Made by a program: the position numbers and the translations under genes
In this document: piece by piece, positions 42,488-54,093 of the stretch
Layout: every line of letters starts with the position of its first letter
How positions within the stretch are numbered: position 1 is the stretch's first letter
The notes under the pieces: model-generated
What the model was told of the DNA's origin: nothing
Seen by the model: the letters and a program-made list of their open reading frames with translations, nothing else
The model's database searches: none
From: Xenopus tropicalis
Lineage: Eukaryota; Chordata; Amphibia; Anura; Pipidae
Direction of reading: 5' to 3'
Assembly (NCBI RefSeq): GCF_000004195.4
Contig: NC_030683.2
Span: 51,349,358 to 51,413,357 of the forward strand
DNA length: 64,000 bases

Positions 42488-44424
42488 ATTTTACAAGCTC
42501 TTATACATTTAAGCAAAGCTGTGAGCAAGGCCCTTGTGTCAGGAACAGAGTATAATTAGGCTGGATTCCATATGCAGAATAACACTGCTAAATGCTTCTT
42601 TAAACATCTTGCTGAAGCCACAAGAAATAGTATCTGCTCTAGTGGGAAGGTAACAGGCTAAAACTGAGCCTAAATAAATACAGGCCAGCAGTTTGCAGTA
42701 TAGCCGTTATAGCTCAGATCACACATTACTAAGGGAGGGGGGATGGAGTTCTTAGCATTCTTATAGGAGGGGGGATAGAACTGCACAGACTCTGGCCATA
42801 GGAATTAAGGCTTTTTATTGCACTTCTTAGATTAACTGGGACCTGTCACCTAGACATAAAAGGCTGTATAATAAAAGTCCATTTCAAATTAAACATGAAA
42901 AACAAATTATTTTTTTTTAATAAAACATCCATGCCTGTTATAGTGACTGTAAATTCCAGGATTAAAGGAAATATAATTTGAGTAGTGTAAATAAAGTTTA
43001 TTTTGCCTTACTAGCACAATAGAATAAATATTTCAAATTATTTATTAGGGGGACAGGTCCAGATGGGCTTTTTGTACCTCTTACACTTTTTTGCTATAAA
43101 TTGGTACTATAGAAGTGGTGCATAGATATGAGAGCTGTTACCGGGAAACTTAAAGACATTCAAAATATATTTTTCAAAGTGTCCACTTTAAACAAACAAT
43201 TCTTGACTTCTTGCTCATTTGATCTATGATGTCTATTTTGATTGTTGCTCTAGCTATATTTTATATCCTGAATATGTATGATTAATGGTATAATGCACTT
43301 TTTACCAGACATGGAAATAAAAGCCAGTTTTATTTTGGTCATGTATAAAACAAAAAAAATCGTACTTAAATACTAACACAAATACTTGGAAATCTGCTCA
43401 AATCTATAAGACTGAGTGAAAGTGAAAAACAGCACTGTTTATTCTTTCTTTGTATGTAATGTTTCACAATATACAGTAATTTCACACAAGGTATTTCTGT
43501 AGTCTGTATGAAACATTATCCCTTGGCAAAACTTAAAGAAGTGCATGAAACAGAGATTTTTTGGAGGGACTAAGAAAAAAGAAATGATTTTGGAAACTTG
43601 CACATCTTATCCCTGTGGTCTAATTAATACATGCCTTGTTAAACACTAATTTCACTCCTGTGTCTCAAGAATGCCAAAATGTGGCCTCTTCTGTAAATCA
43701 CAGATAATGAACCGAAGGTTGTGTTATATAAGTGATGCCATTAAAACAGTCATTAACTGTAGACATCTTTTACAAAGGTTAGAAACCTGTTAAACTCTCT
43801 TTCGAGTGACTGAAAAATGAGCTCAGATTTTATACGTTATAGGAGAAAAAACATCTTCAGATTTCTCTACAATTTATTATAGATTATATTTTGAAATGTC
43901 TCATTCACTGAATTGTATCTCTTTAACTAAAAAGTTCAGCAGACATAAAAATATAGTATGTGAATAATAGTTATGGCCCAACAGCTACTTGTTGAAAATG
44001 CAACTGCTATACAATTTTATTTATATTTTAACCAAACTAATTGTTTACTTGCTGTATAGTGTTGCATACATAAGTAGCATTATATAAATACAAATATATA
44101 AACATACAGATTTGTATTCTTGTTTCTGTACCTGCTCACTTTACTCTTCTTTACTCTTATTCCTTTCTATTTAAAAATTCAAAGGTCTCATCATCTCTAA
44201 TATTTTGCTCAGTTATTCCTAAAAAAGTTTTCTCACTTAGAAATGTTGCATTTTACATTTTAAATAATATCTTAAAACAACTAAACTTGTTTCTTTCATT
44301 TCTTGCCTAAGGTTGTCAGAACTGTTGAGATGTTAAAGCCTTGTTGAAAATAATTGGAACTATGCAGTTTTCATTTATGACTTAATTTTAATTTTTCTGC
44401 AAATTAACATGATTGTTTAACTCA
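42488..44424. other. No recognisable feature
   Basis: AT-rich DNA without supported genes or repeats. Confidence 0.3.
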
Positions 44425-44735
44425 TTAAATGGGTTGTTCACCTTTAAATTAACTTTTACTATGTTTTTGCTAGGGTTCAAAGTACTCTAGCAACGAGATA
44501 GTTGTTCAAATGAGAAACTGGAAAATGAATAGGAGTAGGTCTAAATATAACGATAAAAGTAGCAATAACAATGATATTGTAACCTCAAGAGCAACAGTTT
44601 TTTTAGTTACTCCCTTTTTAAAGCTGGAAAGAGTCATTAGAGGAAAGCAAATCATTCAAATAATGATAAAAAAACAAAAAAGTAAAGACACATTTAAAAA
44701 GTTGCTAATGGAACTGCCCATTCTTTAACATACTT
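44425..44735. repeat. GGGTTGTTCACCTT frog repeat, diverged copy
   Basis: Starts 'gggttgttcacctttaaatt' and contains 'caaatgagaaactgg', 'gtagcaataacaatg', 'gctggaaagagtc' and 'actgcccattctttaacata'. It matches the element at 32695-33560 but lacks its right end. The 72-codon frame inside is not a gene. Confidence 0.6.
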
Positions 44736-45496
44736 AACGTTGCCTTCACAAAAAAAAGTTTTGTTTGTCATGATTATCACAAAAATAAATACGTTTGCCT
44801 CCCAGTACCACAGTACCTCAGTACTTATCAGAATACATATCCTTCGAAAACTCTTAGGAGACAGGGACACCATATCTTCTGTCAAAAAATACAGGTTTAT
44901 TTGGGGCAAACTCCTTCATAAACACATAAACATCACAGTTCATCAGACTTATTCATGGCTTGTCCCTTCTTTGGGGCTCTCACCTTCCAGAGTAACTTTC
45001 AAACTCTCGACTCTTTTCTCAGGGCTTCTCCCCAATGACTTTCACACATTCACGGTGACTATCACACTCATGAACACTCAGGCTACTTACTCAGCCCTGC
45101 TGTCTCTCTCCTCCTGGAATATCAGCTTACCAGCTTCTGGCACACTCTGGCTTCTCACTAAGTCTTGTCATTCTGATACACGTGGGCTCCCCTCTGCTCC
45201 TTGCAGTGGCAGGCAGCACTGCCAGCCCCTCTGGGAGTTCCTCACACAGGTCTCTGTGCCATTCTCTGAGAGAGAACACTGCTCTGTGAGTCAACTTTGC
45301 TGTGTAATCCCACAGCTCTTTTATTTGCTGCTCACCTGCAGCCTAATCAGGCAGCTCCCTACAGCTGGGCAGCTGAAAACATTAAACAGAGTACGGAATG
45401 GAAGGTTTTTCCTACTTCATTTACTCCTGGGCCTCATTTATCTGGCTTTTCCTAAGCCACTAACAAAAATCAGCACTAATTGCTGCAAAACCAGGC
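44736..45496. other. Unassigned; possible old LTR piece
   Basis: The composition changes to C/T-rich text at 44930-45360. On the minus strand 'ccaaataaacctg' (AATAAA) lies near 44895, reminiscent of an LTR poly-A region. No second copy or terminal motif is visible, so this is only a suggestion. Confidence 0.2.
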
Positions 45497-45527
45497 ATTT
45501 ATCTATCTATCTATCTATCTATCTATC

Positions 45528-45601
<74 letters not shown>

Positions 45602-45637
45602 CATCTATCTATCATCTATCTATCTATAGTAGTGGCA
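45497..45637. repeat. (ATCT)n microsatellite
   Basis: About 35 tetranucleotide units with a few interruptions ('atcatct', 'ccatct'). It produces a spurious Ser-Ile-Tyr-Leu repeat in translation. Confidence 0.95.
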
Positions 45638-45756
45638 TGGCAATTTGCTTAGCATTACTATCACATATCCCACATGTAAATCAGGGTATTCACCCATCCT
45701 TTCTGTCTTTTTTTTTTTTTGTCCCTTCCCATCTTTTCTTTCTTCTGTCAAAGTAC

Positions 45757-46092
45757 AGGTATTGGAGCAGTTATCTGGAAACCCATTATCCAGAAAGATC
45801 TGAATTACGGAAAGCCTGTCACCTATAGACTACATTTGAATCAAATAATTCAGATTTTTAAAATTAATTTACTTTTCCTCTGTAATAATAAAACAGAAGC
45901 TTGTATTTGATCCCAGTTTATATATAATTAATCCTTATTGGTAGCAAAATCATCCTATTGGGTTTAATTAATGTTTTATTGATTTTTTTAGTAGACTTAA
46001 GATATGGAGATCCAAATTACGGAAAGACCCCTTATCCGGAAAACCCTTGGTCCCGCGCATTCTGGATAACTGGTCCTATACCTGTACAGAGT
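45757..46092. repeat. Palindromic MITE, ACAGGTATGGGA family
   Basis: GTACAGGTATTGGAGCAGTT at the left mirrors ACTGGTCCTATACCTGTAC at the right. Inner blocks 'ggaaacccattatccaga' and 'ccccttatccggaaaaccc' also mirror. Other pieces lie at 6105, 23798 and 55400. Confidence 0.75.
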
Positions 46093-47479
46093 GTTTTCTG
46101 CTTTCCTTCATTCCTCAATAGTATCCAAATTTTCCTGATTGGGAGTCATACTCATATCTGTATTTTAAACAAATGTCAACATGCATATCCACAGCAAGGT
46201 TGCCTCTTTAATTCAAAGTAGTTGTTAGCATTATTATAACCCATTGTCATCTTTTTTATTATAATAATTGTTAACAAAATACAACAGGGATTATTCAAAT
46301 GCAAATATCAATTCATCATTTGACAAAATAATTATTTTACACTCCACTGTTTAAAATACAAAATCAGGCTTTATTGTTGTATTGTTTAGAAATTAGATTG
46401 AGGTTGTTGCATGTGGGGGAGAAATTCAATAGTTATTTATATGCCCAAAATCTGAAAATAAGGTTGTGTTTCTGAACTATACTTAAAGTTAACATAAAAG
46501 TTGTCAGTGTCTTACTGCTGTACAATTTTGTATTTATATTTCAACAATATTATTAACCTTATTTTAATACACAATACTTGTTATGGTCAGTGAAGGTAAT
46601 GGTTGATATCTTCTGTCTGAATGCAATTTGTAAACAAGCAATTACATTGTGACAAGTTAGTGTTATGTCTCTATACAAATCTGTAGATAATGCAAAGCTA
46701 TTCTTCCCACAAATAGGACTATTTCTGCCAAGAATCATATTATTTTCAGATATTGGACAGACTACAATTATCTTTAAATGTATTTGAAGCATTTTTAGCT
46801 TTTTAGTGTTAGGATAGACAGGGGCCCTGGAGGCTTCAGAAAAGTTGCACTATGTTTAGCTTGGACACTGTGAGAGACAGGGGGTCCTGGAGGCTTCAAG
46901 GAGAATACACTGGGTGAAAGTGTGTGTGACTCATACTGATAAAACTGCATGTTTCCTGGTTGGTTTACTCAGGGGCACTGCTGCCATGAAGCGAGTTAAG
47001 AGGAAAGGAGAGGAGAGTGGAGAAATTTTTGCCTGAGTCAGGGGCACATACAATATTTCTTCCTAAATAGCGAAGGGCAAAATTAGATGTCCATAGACTC
47101 CAATGGGTTGTAAAAAAAAAAAAGTTGTGCCCATTGACTGCAATGCATTATGCTTTACAAATTTTTCCAGAAATGGGACAGATTCGCCCATCACTATTAT
47201 AAAATTGAAGATTCATATGAATGATTTATGGTGAAAAGTATCATATGTGGTACCTTGAGCACTTTGAGCTGAGTTTGGGTTAAGGAAAGGATTGAAAAGA
47301 GACTGAAGCAGAGTTTAAACAAAACAATATCAGAGGTGGGCAAATTAGATTATATATAGGCAATATGTGCAAAAAGGTACCTGTAATTTATGAAAAGGTA
47401 CACAGGAGGAGGTGAAGGTGTAGGATGATATTGTTGGTAAGGAGATACCATTGTTAAAATGAAAACAAATTGTTATGTG
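46093..47479. other. No gene; MITE relic at about 47060-47200
   Basis: Unassigned DNA. Around 46816 and 46876 an 'acaggggg-cctggaggcttca'-type segment occurs twice. Near 47065-47200 'tagcgaagggcaaaatt' and 'gacagattcgcccatcacta' resemble the TGATGAGCGAA MITE. Confidence 0.4.
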
Positions 47480-47705
47480 AATAACAATTTAACAAAAACA
47501 TAAGCAGCAAAGCTAAAAGTAATACATGGATCTGCCTTTTTGCAAAAGCATGTAGTATAGAGAACCAATGTTAATAGCAGGTACAAAGAATGATGAAATA
47601 ATTTGTATAATTGAGACCTGCTGGGATAAATCAAATGACTGGACTGTAAATGTAGATGACTATAAACATTTTAGGAGGGAGAAAGGGGGTGCCTATATTT
47701 TAGGC
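47480..47705 (+). pseudogene. Degraded CR1 endonuclease fragment
   Basis: Translation near 47600 gives 'ETCWDKSNDWTVNVDDYKHF' then 'RREKGG', matching the CR1 'ETWW...DWAVNLNGYTLFRRDRG' region. It is clearly older than the other CR1 pieces. Confidence 0.65.
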
Positions 47706-47737
47706 TGTCACTGCTACAGTGGTCATACCATTATATG

Positions 47738-48108
47738 AGGGGACATGATTACTCTGTACAAGTACATTAGAGGGGATTATAGGCAGATAGTGGGTTTTAT
47801 GTTTTCCCATAAAAGCGGTCAACGCACCAGAGGCCACCCTTTTAGATTAGAGGAACAGAGCTTTCATTTGAAGCAGCGTAGGTGGTTTTTCACGGTGAGG
47901 GCAGTGAGGTTGTGGAATGCCCTTCCTAGTGATGTTGTAATGACAGATTCTGTTAATGCCTTTAAGAGGGGCCTGGATGAGTTCTTGAACAAGCATAGTA
48001 TCCAAGGCTAAAATCTACAGTTAGTATTAGTGGTTGTATATATAGTTTATGTATGTGAGTGTATAGATTGGTAAGTATAGGTTGTGTGTGCTGGGTTTAC
48101 TTGGATGG
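47738..48108 (+). pseudogene. CR1 ORF2 C-terminal fragment and 3' UTR
   Basis: 88 codons (47745-48011) match the end of CR1 ORF2 from 'MITLYKYIRGDY' to 'NKHSIQG', followed by CR1 3' UTR ending at 'tacttggatggg'. It then joins abruptly to mid-ORF2 sequence at about 48109. The fragment begins at the same point ('gaggggacatgattactctg') as the deletion junction of the copy at 17624-20056. Confidence 0.75.
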
Positions 48109-49981
48109 GCATTCAAGTTAGCTGGGACAGCAGAAACTTTCATCAGGTACAAGGAAGCAAATAAAGCATGCAAAAAAGCTATCAGGCAAGCTAAAATAGA
48201 AATGGAAAGGGATATTGCAGCTAGGAGTAAAAAGAATCCAAAGTTATTTTTTAATTATGTGAATAGTAAAAAAATGAAGCAAGAAGGGGTGGGAACCTTA
48301 TTATCATGGGGGGGGTTAAAGTGGTTGATGAGAACGGGGAAAAAGCTGAAATTTTGAACTCTTATTTTTCATCTGTCTATACATCTGAGGAGCCAGATAA
48401 TGAAGGCTTCCCTTTTAATATGCCCAGTTCTAGTAATTTAGCTACTGACGCATGGGTCACTCGGAAGGAAATTCAAAAGAGACTTGAACATGTAAAGGTA
48501 AACAAAGGTCCAGGGCCGGATGGGATTCATCCCAGGGTATTAAATGAGCTGAGTGCTGTGATTGCCAAACCTCTTCACTTAATTTTTCAGGATTCATTGA
48601 GGTCTGGCATGGTGCCGAGAGACTGGCAGATTGCTAATGTGGTGCCGTTATTTAAAAAGGGATCCCGTTCTCAGCCTGAAAACTATAGGCCTGTTAGTCT
48701 GACATCAGTAGTAGGAAAAATTTTGGAAGGGGTAATAAGGGATAGGGTACTTGAATACATTGCAGTTCACAATACTATTAGTTTGTGCCAGCATGGTTTT
48801 ATGCGTAACAGATCTTGCCAGACTAATTTAGTCGCCTTTTATGAGGAGGTGAGTAGGAACCTCGATGCTGGAATGGCAGTTGATGTCATCTACTTGGACT
48901 TTGCTAAAGCGTTTGATACAGTACCTCACAGAAGGTTAATGATCAAATTATGGAATATTGGCCTAGAACATAATATTTGTAATTGGATAGAGAACTGGCT
49001 GAAGGATAGAGTACAAAGAGTGGTGGTAAATGGAACATTTTCTAATTGGACCAGTGAGGTTTGTGGAGTACCGCAGGGGTCAGTCCTTGGTCCTTTGCTT
49101 TTTAACTTGTTTATTAATGACCTGGAGGTGGGCATAGAGAGTACTGTTTCTATTTTTGCTGATGACACAAAATTGTGCAAAACTATAAGTTCCATGCAGG
49201 ATGCTGCCGCTTTGCAGAGCGATTTGACAAAATTGGAAAACTGGGCAGCAAACTGGAAAATGAGGTTCAATGTTGATAAGTGCAAAGTTATGCATTTTGG
49301 TAGGAATAATATAAACGCGAACTATCTACTGAATGGTAGTGTGTTGGGGGCATCCTTAATGGAGAAGGATCTAGGGGTTTTTGTTGATAACAAATTGTCT
49401 AATTCCAGGCAGTGTCATTCTGTGACTACTAAAGCAAATAGAGTGCTGTCTTGTATAAAAAAGGACATTGACTCAAGGGACGAGAACATAATTTTGCCCC
49501 TTTATAGGTCCCTGGTAAGGCCTCACCTTGAGTATGCAGTGCAGTTTTGGGCTCCAGTCCTTAAGAAGGATATTAATGAGCTGGAGAGAGTGCAGAGACG
49601 TGCAACTAAACTGGTTAAGGGGATGGAAGATTTAAACTATGAGGTTAGACTGTCGAGGTTGAGGTTGTTTTCTCTGGAAAAGAGGCGCTTGTGAGGGGAC
49701 ATGATTACTCTGTACAAGTACATTAGAGGGGATTATAGGCAGATGGGGGATGTTCTTTTTTCCCATAAAAACAATGAATGCACCAGAGGTCACCCCTTTA
49801 GATTAGAGTAACGGAGCTTCCATTTGAAGCAGCGTAGGTGGTTTTTCACGGTGAGGGCAGTGAGGTTGTGGAATGCCCTTCCTAGTGATGTGATAATGGC
49901 AGATTCTGTTGCCTTTAAGAGGGGCCTAAATGAGTTCTTGAACAATCAGAATATCCAAGGCTATTGTGATACTAATATCTA
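48109..49981 (+). pseudogene. CR1 ORF2 (reverse transcriptase to C-terminus), disabled
   Basis: It lacks the endonuclease. Near 48300-48320 a G-run carries a small length change: the frame from 48082 ends at 48357, and the sense frame resumes from 48306 ('VVDENGEKAEILNSYFSSVY'). The reverse transcriptase core is present: 'NKGPGPDGIHPRVL', 'YLDFAKAFDTVPH', 'GVPQGSVLGPLLF' and FADD. The frame stops at 49694 after 'LEKRRL', where CGA has become TGA. Beyond it the C-terminal domain is still readable with one more stop near 49810. This copy retains the 456 bp deleted in the 17624-20056 copy. Confidence 0.8.
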
Positions 49982-50170
49982 CAGTTAGTACTAGTGGTTG
50001 TATTTATAGTTTATGTATGTGAGTGTATAGATTGGTAGGTGTGGGTTAGGTATGCTGGGTTTACTTGGATGGGTTGAACTTGATGGACACTGGTCTTTTT
50101 TCAACCCTATGTAACTATGTAACTATATGATGGACTCTGGTCTTTTTTCAACCCTATGTAACTATTTATT
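48109..50170 (+). mobile_element. 5'-truncated CR1 LINE
   Basis: Begins within ORF2 ('FKLAGTAETFIRYKEANKAC') and runs through the CR1 3' UTR to tails of TATGTAAC type (about 50110-50125 and again to 50180). The second tail repeats 'gatggactctggtcttttttc'. The coding part is described separately. Confidence 0.8.
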
Positions 50171-50928
50171 TATGTAACTATGGCTGTGCTTTCATCTTAA
50201 GAATTTCAATAACAACATCAATCATAAAAATAAGCAGTGCAAAGTTCCCATCTGGTCTTCATGATATAGAACGAAATACCTCCATATATCAAACACACTT
50301 TCCTCTTAAATAACCCCCCAAAAATATATATTAATAATATATAGTAATACTATATGTAATATATTCTAAACTAATATGTAATATTATAGGGCCATCCATC
50401 TATATGATAAAAAGTGTGTCAGAAAATTTATATCACAACAATCCCAATTTAACCCTCCTCACCAGTTGGTCACCTCTGCAGGTGCAAACACGACAAGGTT
50501 ATCAGTGTGCATCCAGCTCACTTTATTAATAAACAATGGGGGTATTTTATGTTTTACTGGTTCCCTGTCTTGTCTATCATTTCTAGCCCTTTTCCTGCTT
50601 AAGCCTGTATTTCATTTGCTATCCGGTAATGACTCCTACCTGTTTCCTGACCTTGATACTAACTGTCTGACTCTGGCCCTGGCCCTGACTATGATTTTTC
50701 CTTCTTCTTGACTTAATTTATCTCTGAAGTGTTCAGGTTCCCAGCTGACTCTACCGATGAAAGTTCTGGGGCCCCAAAACGGCATTGGAGAAGACCAGGG
50801 TTAACAGGGGTTGCCTGTTTCACTGAAGAGCAGGCTATAGCAGCTGTCTCCCAGGGGTTCTTGTTAACCAGTCATTACACCCAACATCCAATTACCAGTT
50901 ATATTCCTGGGTCATGGAGTGCTTAAAC
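50171..50928. other. No recognisable feature
   Basis: Unassigned DNA. The short plus-strand frames at 50466-50711 and 50729-50926 have no recognisable motif. Confidence 0.3.
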
Positions 50929-50975
50929 CTTGTGGTTCTTATGTCTATGAAGATTTTCATTCATCCAGGTCATGG

Positions 50976-51199
50976 TATATCTAGTATAAATAAATTTAAA
51001 GCAACTGGACTTGTTAAGTAATCATTGAAGACGTTTCACTACTCATCCGAGCAGCTTCTTCAGTTCAACTGACTGGTATGGGAAGTCCTCAGCATATATA
51101 CTATTCCACTAATCCAATCACAATGGCACTTTGTAACTCTTCAGAAAGGTGACATCTGAAACTCACAGAGGTGTGAATGCTGTGGAGTTACTTTGAAAG
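50976..51199. repeat. Penelope terminal repeat, left
   Basis: Reverse complement of 52649-52869. It contains at 51026-51062 the complement of a conserved hairpin (see right repeat). Confidence 0.8.
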
Positions 51200-51259
51200 G
51201 ATTACCAAAGTATCATGCAACTCTTCAAAGCAGGTGTTACTTGTTAGAGTTGCATGAAT

Positions 51260-52668
51260 GGATGTGTGAAGAGTTCTGAAACTGCCGGGGTACAGATGTT
51301 AGAACAGCATTGTATGTAGCAGACAGATGGTGTCTAAGTCCCCCGCCTCTGTTAAGGGATGGTTTCTCCACTTTGACATGAATGGCCTCTTTTACACCTC
51401 TTTCAAACCAGCGGTCTTCTTTGTCCAAAATTTGGACGTTGCTATTTTCAAAGGAGTGTCCCTTGTCTTTTAGGTGTAGAGTCCTGGCCTGTAGTGTTCG
51501 CCCTCCTATGCTGAGCCATTCGCTTGGAGAGCAGTTGCTTTGTCTCACCAATGTAAAGGTCGGTGCACTCCTCGCTACACTGGACTGCGTATACAACATT
51601 GCTTTGTTTTTCCTTTGGTGTTGGATCCTTTGGGTGTACAAGTTTTTGTCTCAGTGTGTTGCCAGGTTTGAAAAACACAGGGATGTGGTGTTTGTTGAAA
51701 ATTCTCCTGAGTTTCTCCGACACTCCTGCTACATATGGGATGACTATATTGCGCCTTCTCTCTGCCTCAGGACGGTTATTCCTTTTGGTGTTCCTGTTGG
51801 GCTTAGTTGCTCTTGTTTTGACAAAGGCCCAGTCTGGGTAGCCACAAGCTTTCAGTGCTCCTCTGAGATGTTTACATTCCTTGTCCTTGGACTCTGTATC
51901 AGTTGTTACACTTTCCGCCCTGTGGTGTAGAGTTCTAATGACACCCAGTTTGTGTTCCAGCGGATGGTGGGAATCGAACAACAGATATTGATCCGTATGA
52001 GTGGGTTTCCTGTATACGTCTGTTTTCAAGATACCCCCCTCTTGAATGGATATCAAACAGTCCAAAAAAGCAAGTTTGTTCTCATGGACATCCTCCCTTG
52101 TGAACTTGATGTTGTTGTCCACTGAGTTAATGTGTTCTGAAAAGGCTGCCACTTCGTTGGATCTGATTTTAACCCACGTGTCATCTACATACGTGAACCA
52201 GTGACTTGGTGTAGTTCCATTGAATGTGAGTAGGGCCTTCCTTTCCACTTCCTCCATATACAAGTTTGCTACAATGGGAGAAACTGGTGAACCCATTGCA
52301 CAGCCATGTTTTTTGCCTGTAAAATTGGTCCTTGTATTTGAAGTATGTGGTGTTAAGGCACAAATCTAACAATAAACATACTTGATTCGGACTGAGTTTC
52401 TGCTGCTGAGGGTGTTATCTTTCTGCAGTCGATTTCTTACAGTCTCAGTAGCCTCTGCGGTAGGTATACATGTGAACAGTGAAGTTACATCATATGATAC
52501 CATCGTTTCTTCTGCCTCTAGTTTGACTCCTTGAATCTTGTTGACAAACTCTTTGGCATTTTGGATATGATGCACTGTTTTACCTACCAATTGGGCTAAG
52601 ATGTTAGCCAAGTATTTTGCAATGCTGTAAGTCACTGAATTGATGCTTTCAAAGTAACTCCACAGCAT
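51260..52668 (-). pseudogene. Penelope-like reverse transcriptase and GIY-YIG endonuclease, frameshifted
   Basis: Reading down the minus strand: 'VSYDVTSLFTCIPT' (52668-52366 frame), then 'LDLCLNTTYFKYKDQFYRQK' in a second frame, then from 52296 'GSPVSPIVANLYMEEVE' and the catalytic YVDD (about residues 36-39 of that frame). Next come 'KLAFLDCLI', 'VYRKPTHTDQYL' and 'HHPLEHKLGVIRTL', then the endonuclease 'VVYAVQCSEECTDLYIGETK' (GIY-YIG). It continues in another frame as 'LKDKGHSFENSNVQILDKED', then 'RWFERGVKEAIHV', 'PSLNRGGGLRHHLSATYNAV'. At least three frameshifts (near 52370, 52305 and 51480) make it inactive. The N-terminal part of the protein is missing. The order of domains is diagnostic for Penelope-like elements, which prime reverse transcription at nicks made by the GIY-YIG domain. 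Confidence 0.88.
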
Positions 52669-52869
52669 TCACACCTCTGTGAGTTTCAGATGTCACCTTT
52701 CTGAAGAGTTACAAAGTGCCATTGTGATTGGATTAGTGGAAGAGTATATATGCTGAGGACTTCCCATACCAGTCAGTTGAACTGAAGAAGCTGCTCGGAT
52801 GAGTAGTGAAACGTCTTCAATGATTACTTAACAAGTCCAGTTGCTTTAAATTTATTTATACTAGATATA
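52649..52869. repeat. Penelope terminal repeat, right, with conserved hairpin
   Basis: At 52784-52819 the plus strand can fold: an outer stem TGAAGA/TCTTCA and an inner stem CTGCTC/GAGTAG with GGAT loop, followed by TGAAACG. Penelope terminal repeats are known to carry hammerhead ribozymes. Here GGATGA and GAAAC are reminiscent of the hammerhead core, but the match is imperfect. Confidence 0.6.
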
Positions 52870-52882
52870 CTTGTGGTTCTTA

Positions 52883-53683
52883 TTTCTTCCAATCCCAAAG
52901 ACAAGATTTCAAGCCAAAATTTTAAAAACATCACTGTTAACTTAAATGCTTAGAAATCCTGCTAGACATTCACAAGTTTTAAATAAATACTGTTGGTCCC
53001 AGCACAGTAATATAATAAGTAATAGTAATAATCTCCACCGCATCCTCAGTTCTTTGTTGCTTTCTGTATTTGACCACTGCCCTTCATTATGTACTGCAGG
53101 GGCTAAAATATTAACCAGGACAGGCAATCAGTGGTAACAATTTTTTTTGTTTTCCCTTATTTAGAAGTCACTGCAATTCACCAAGGCAAATCTTTTACTG
53201 TCTGTTAACATTGATTGCCTGTCCCTTGCACTTGATTAAAATTCCATTTCTCTAGCACGCCATCTTGACCAAAGCACCATTTCACTACTGCAAGCTTCTT
53301 TATATACCTCTAATAAATATATGGCTAAATATATGATTTGTTTTTTAACATTTACATCTCCTTTAAAAGATGTCAACCCAAAAACAAAGCCTAAAAAAAA
53401 GCATAATTCTATGCAACTTTTGAATATGAATTTATTACACATTTTTAGTGCTTTAGATGTTATTTGTAAATGTAATTGCTTTTGAAAGCAGCATTTCCGT
53501 AACTCCTGGTTATGATTTTTTTTAACAATATTGCAAAGGTCAGCCTACTCCCTCAAAGACAGGTCTGTTAATCAGCTGGCTTGTGTTACATTGTTTTAAA
53601 AGTCAGAGCCACCAGGGCAGAGAATAGAAAGGGACAGGCAAACACTGGTTTTAATCAGGGCTGGCAGTAGGGCTAGGCAGAAA
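52883..53683. other. No recognisable feature
   Basis: AT-rich DNA with no supported feature. Confidence 0.3.
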
Positions 53684-54066
53684 AGGCATGTGTCTGAATT
53701 TTGGAGGGGAGGAGTCTGGAACTAAGGGCCATGGCAAACGGGAGATTAGTTGCCACACAACCATTCTCCCTTGTTGCAGGTGACTAATCTCCCTGATATA
53801 CCATCCCAATGGCTAGAATGTGAATCGCCGGAGGGATAGCAAACGTGGCGCCGAAATTGCCGAAATCTCAAGGCAACTTTGGCGATTTCGGCAAAACGCC
53901 GATCTGCGTATGCCATCCCACCAGCGATTTACATTCTAGCCGGTGTGATGGCATTTCGGGGAGATTAGTTGTCCGTGACAAGGGAGATTTGTCGTGCGGC
54001 GACTAATCTCCCGTCTGCCACGGCCCTTTGTTCCAGACTCCTCCCCTCCAAAATCCAGGCACATGT
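53684..54066. repeat. Long palindromic MITE with inverted flanks
   Basis: Outer arms 'aggcatgtgtctgaatttt' then 'ggaggggaggagtctggaac' mirror 'gttccagactcctcccctcc' then 'aaaatccaggcacatgtctc'. Inner element ends are CTAAGGGCCATGGCAAACGG and GTCTGCCACGGCCCTTTG, with GGGAGATTAGTTG blocks repeated in both orientations. A third GTCTGTCACGGCCCTAAGGG follows at 54074-54093. No coding potential. Confidence 0.7.
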
Positions 54067-54093
54067 CTCCCCGTCTGTCACGGCCCTAAGGGA

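Larger units (their letters stand above)
50942..52869 (-). mobile_element. Penelope-like retroelement with inverted terminal repeats
   Basis: A 13-bp direct repeat CTTGTGGTTCTTA flanks it (50929-50941 and 52870-52882), the target duplication. Inside are inverted repeats of about 222 bp (50976-51199 and 52649-52869). The left side has a 34-bp extension beyond the repeat, as is typical of Penelope terminal structures. The minus strand encodes a Penelope-type reverse transcriptase and GIY-YIG endonuclease, now broken. At 1.9 kb it is shorter than a full element: the N-terminal part of the ORF is missing and the coding sequence abuts the terminal repeat. Confidence 0.85.

Noticed and set aside
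44740..45828. 362-codon plus-strand frame
   Set aside because: It runs through unrelated DNA, the ATCT microsatellite (Ser-Ile-Tyr-Leu repeats) and a MITE. No domain is seen, so it is chance openness.
51382..51930. 182-codon plus-strand frame
   Set aside because: Antisense shadow of the Penelope GIY-YIG region.
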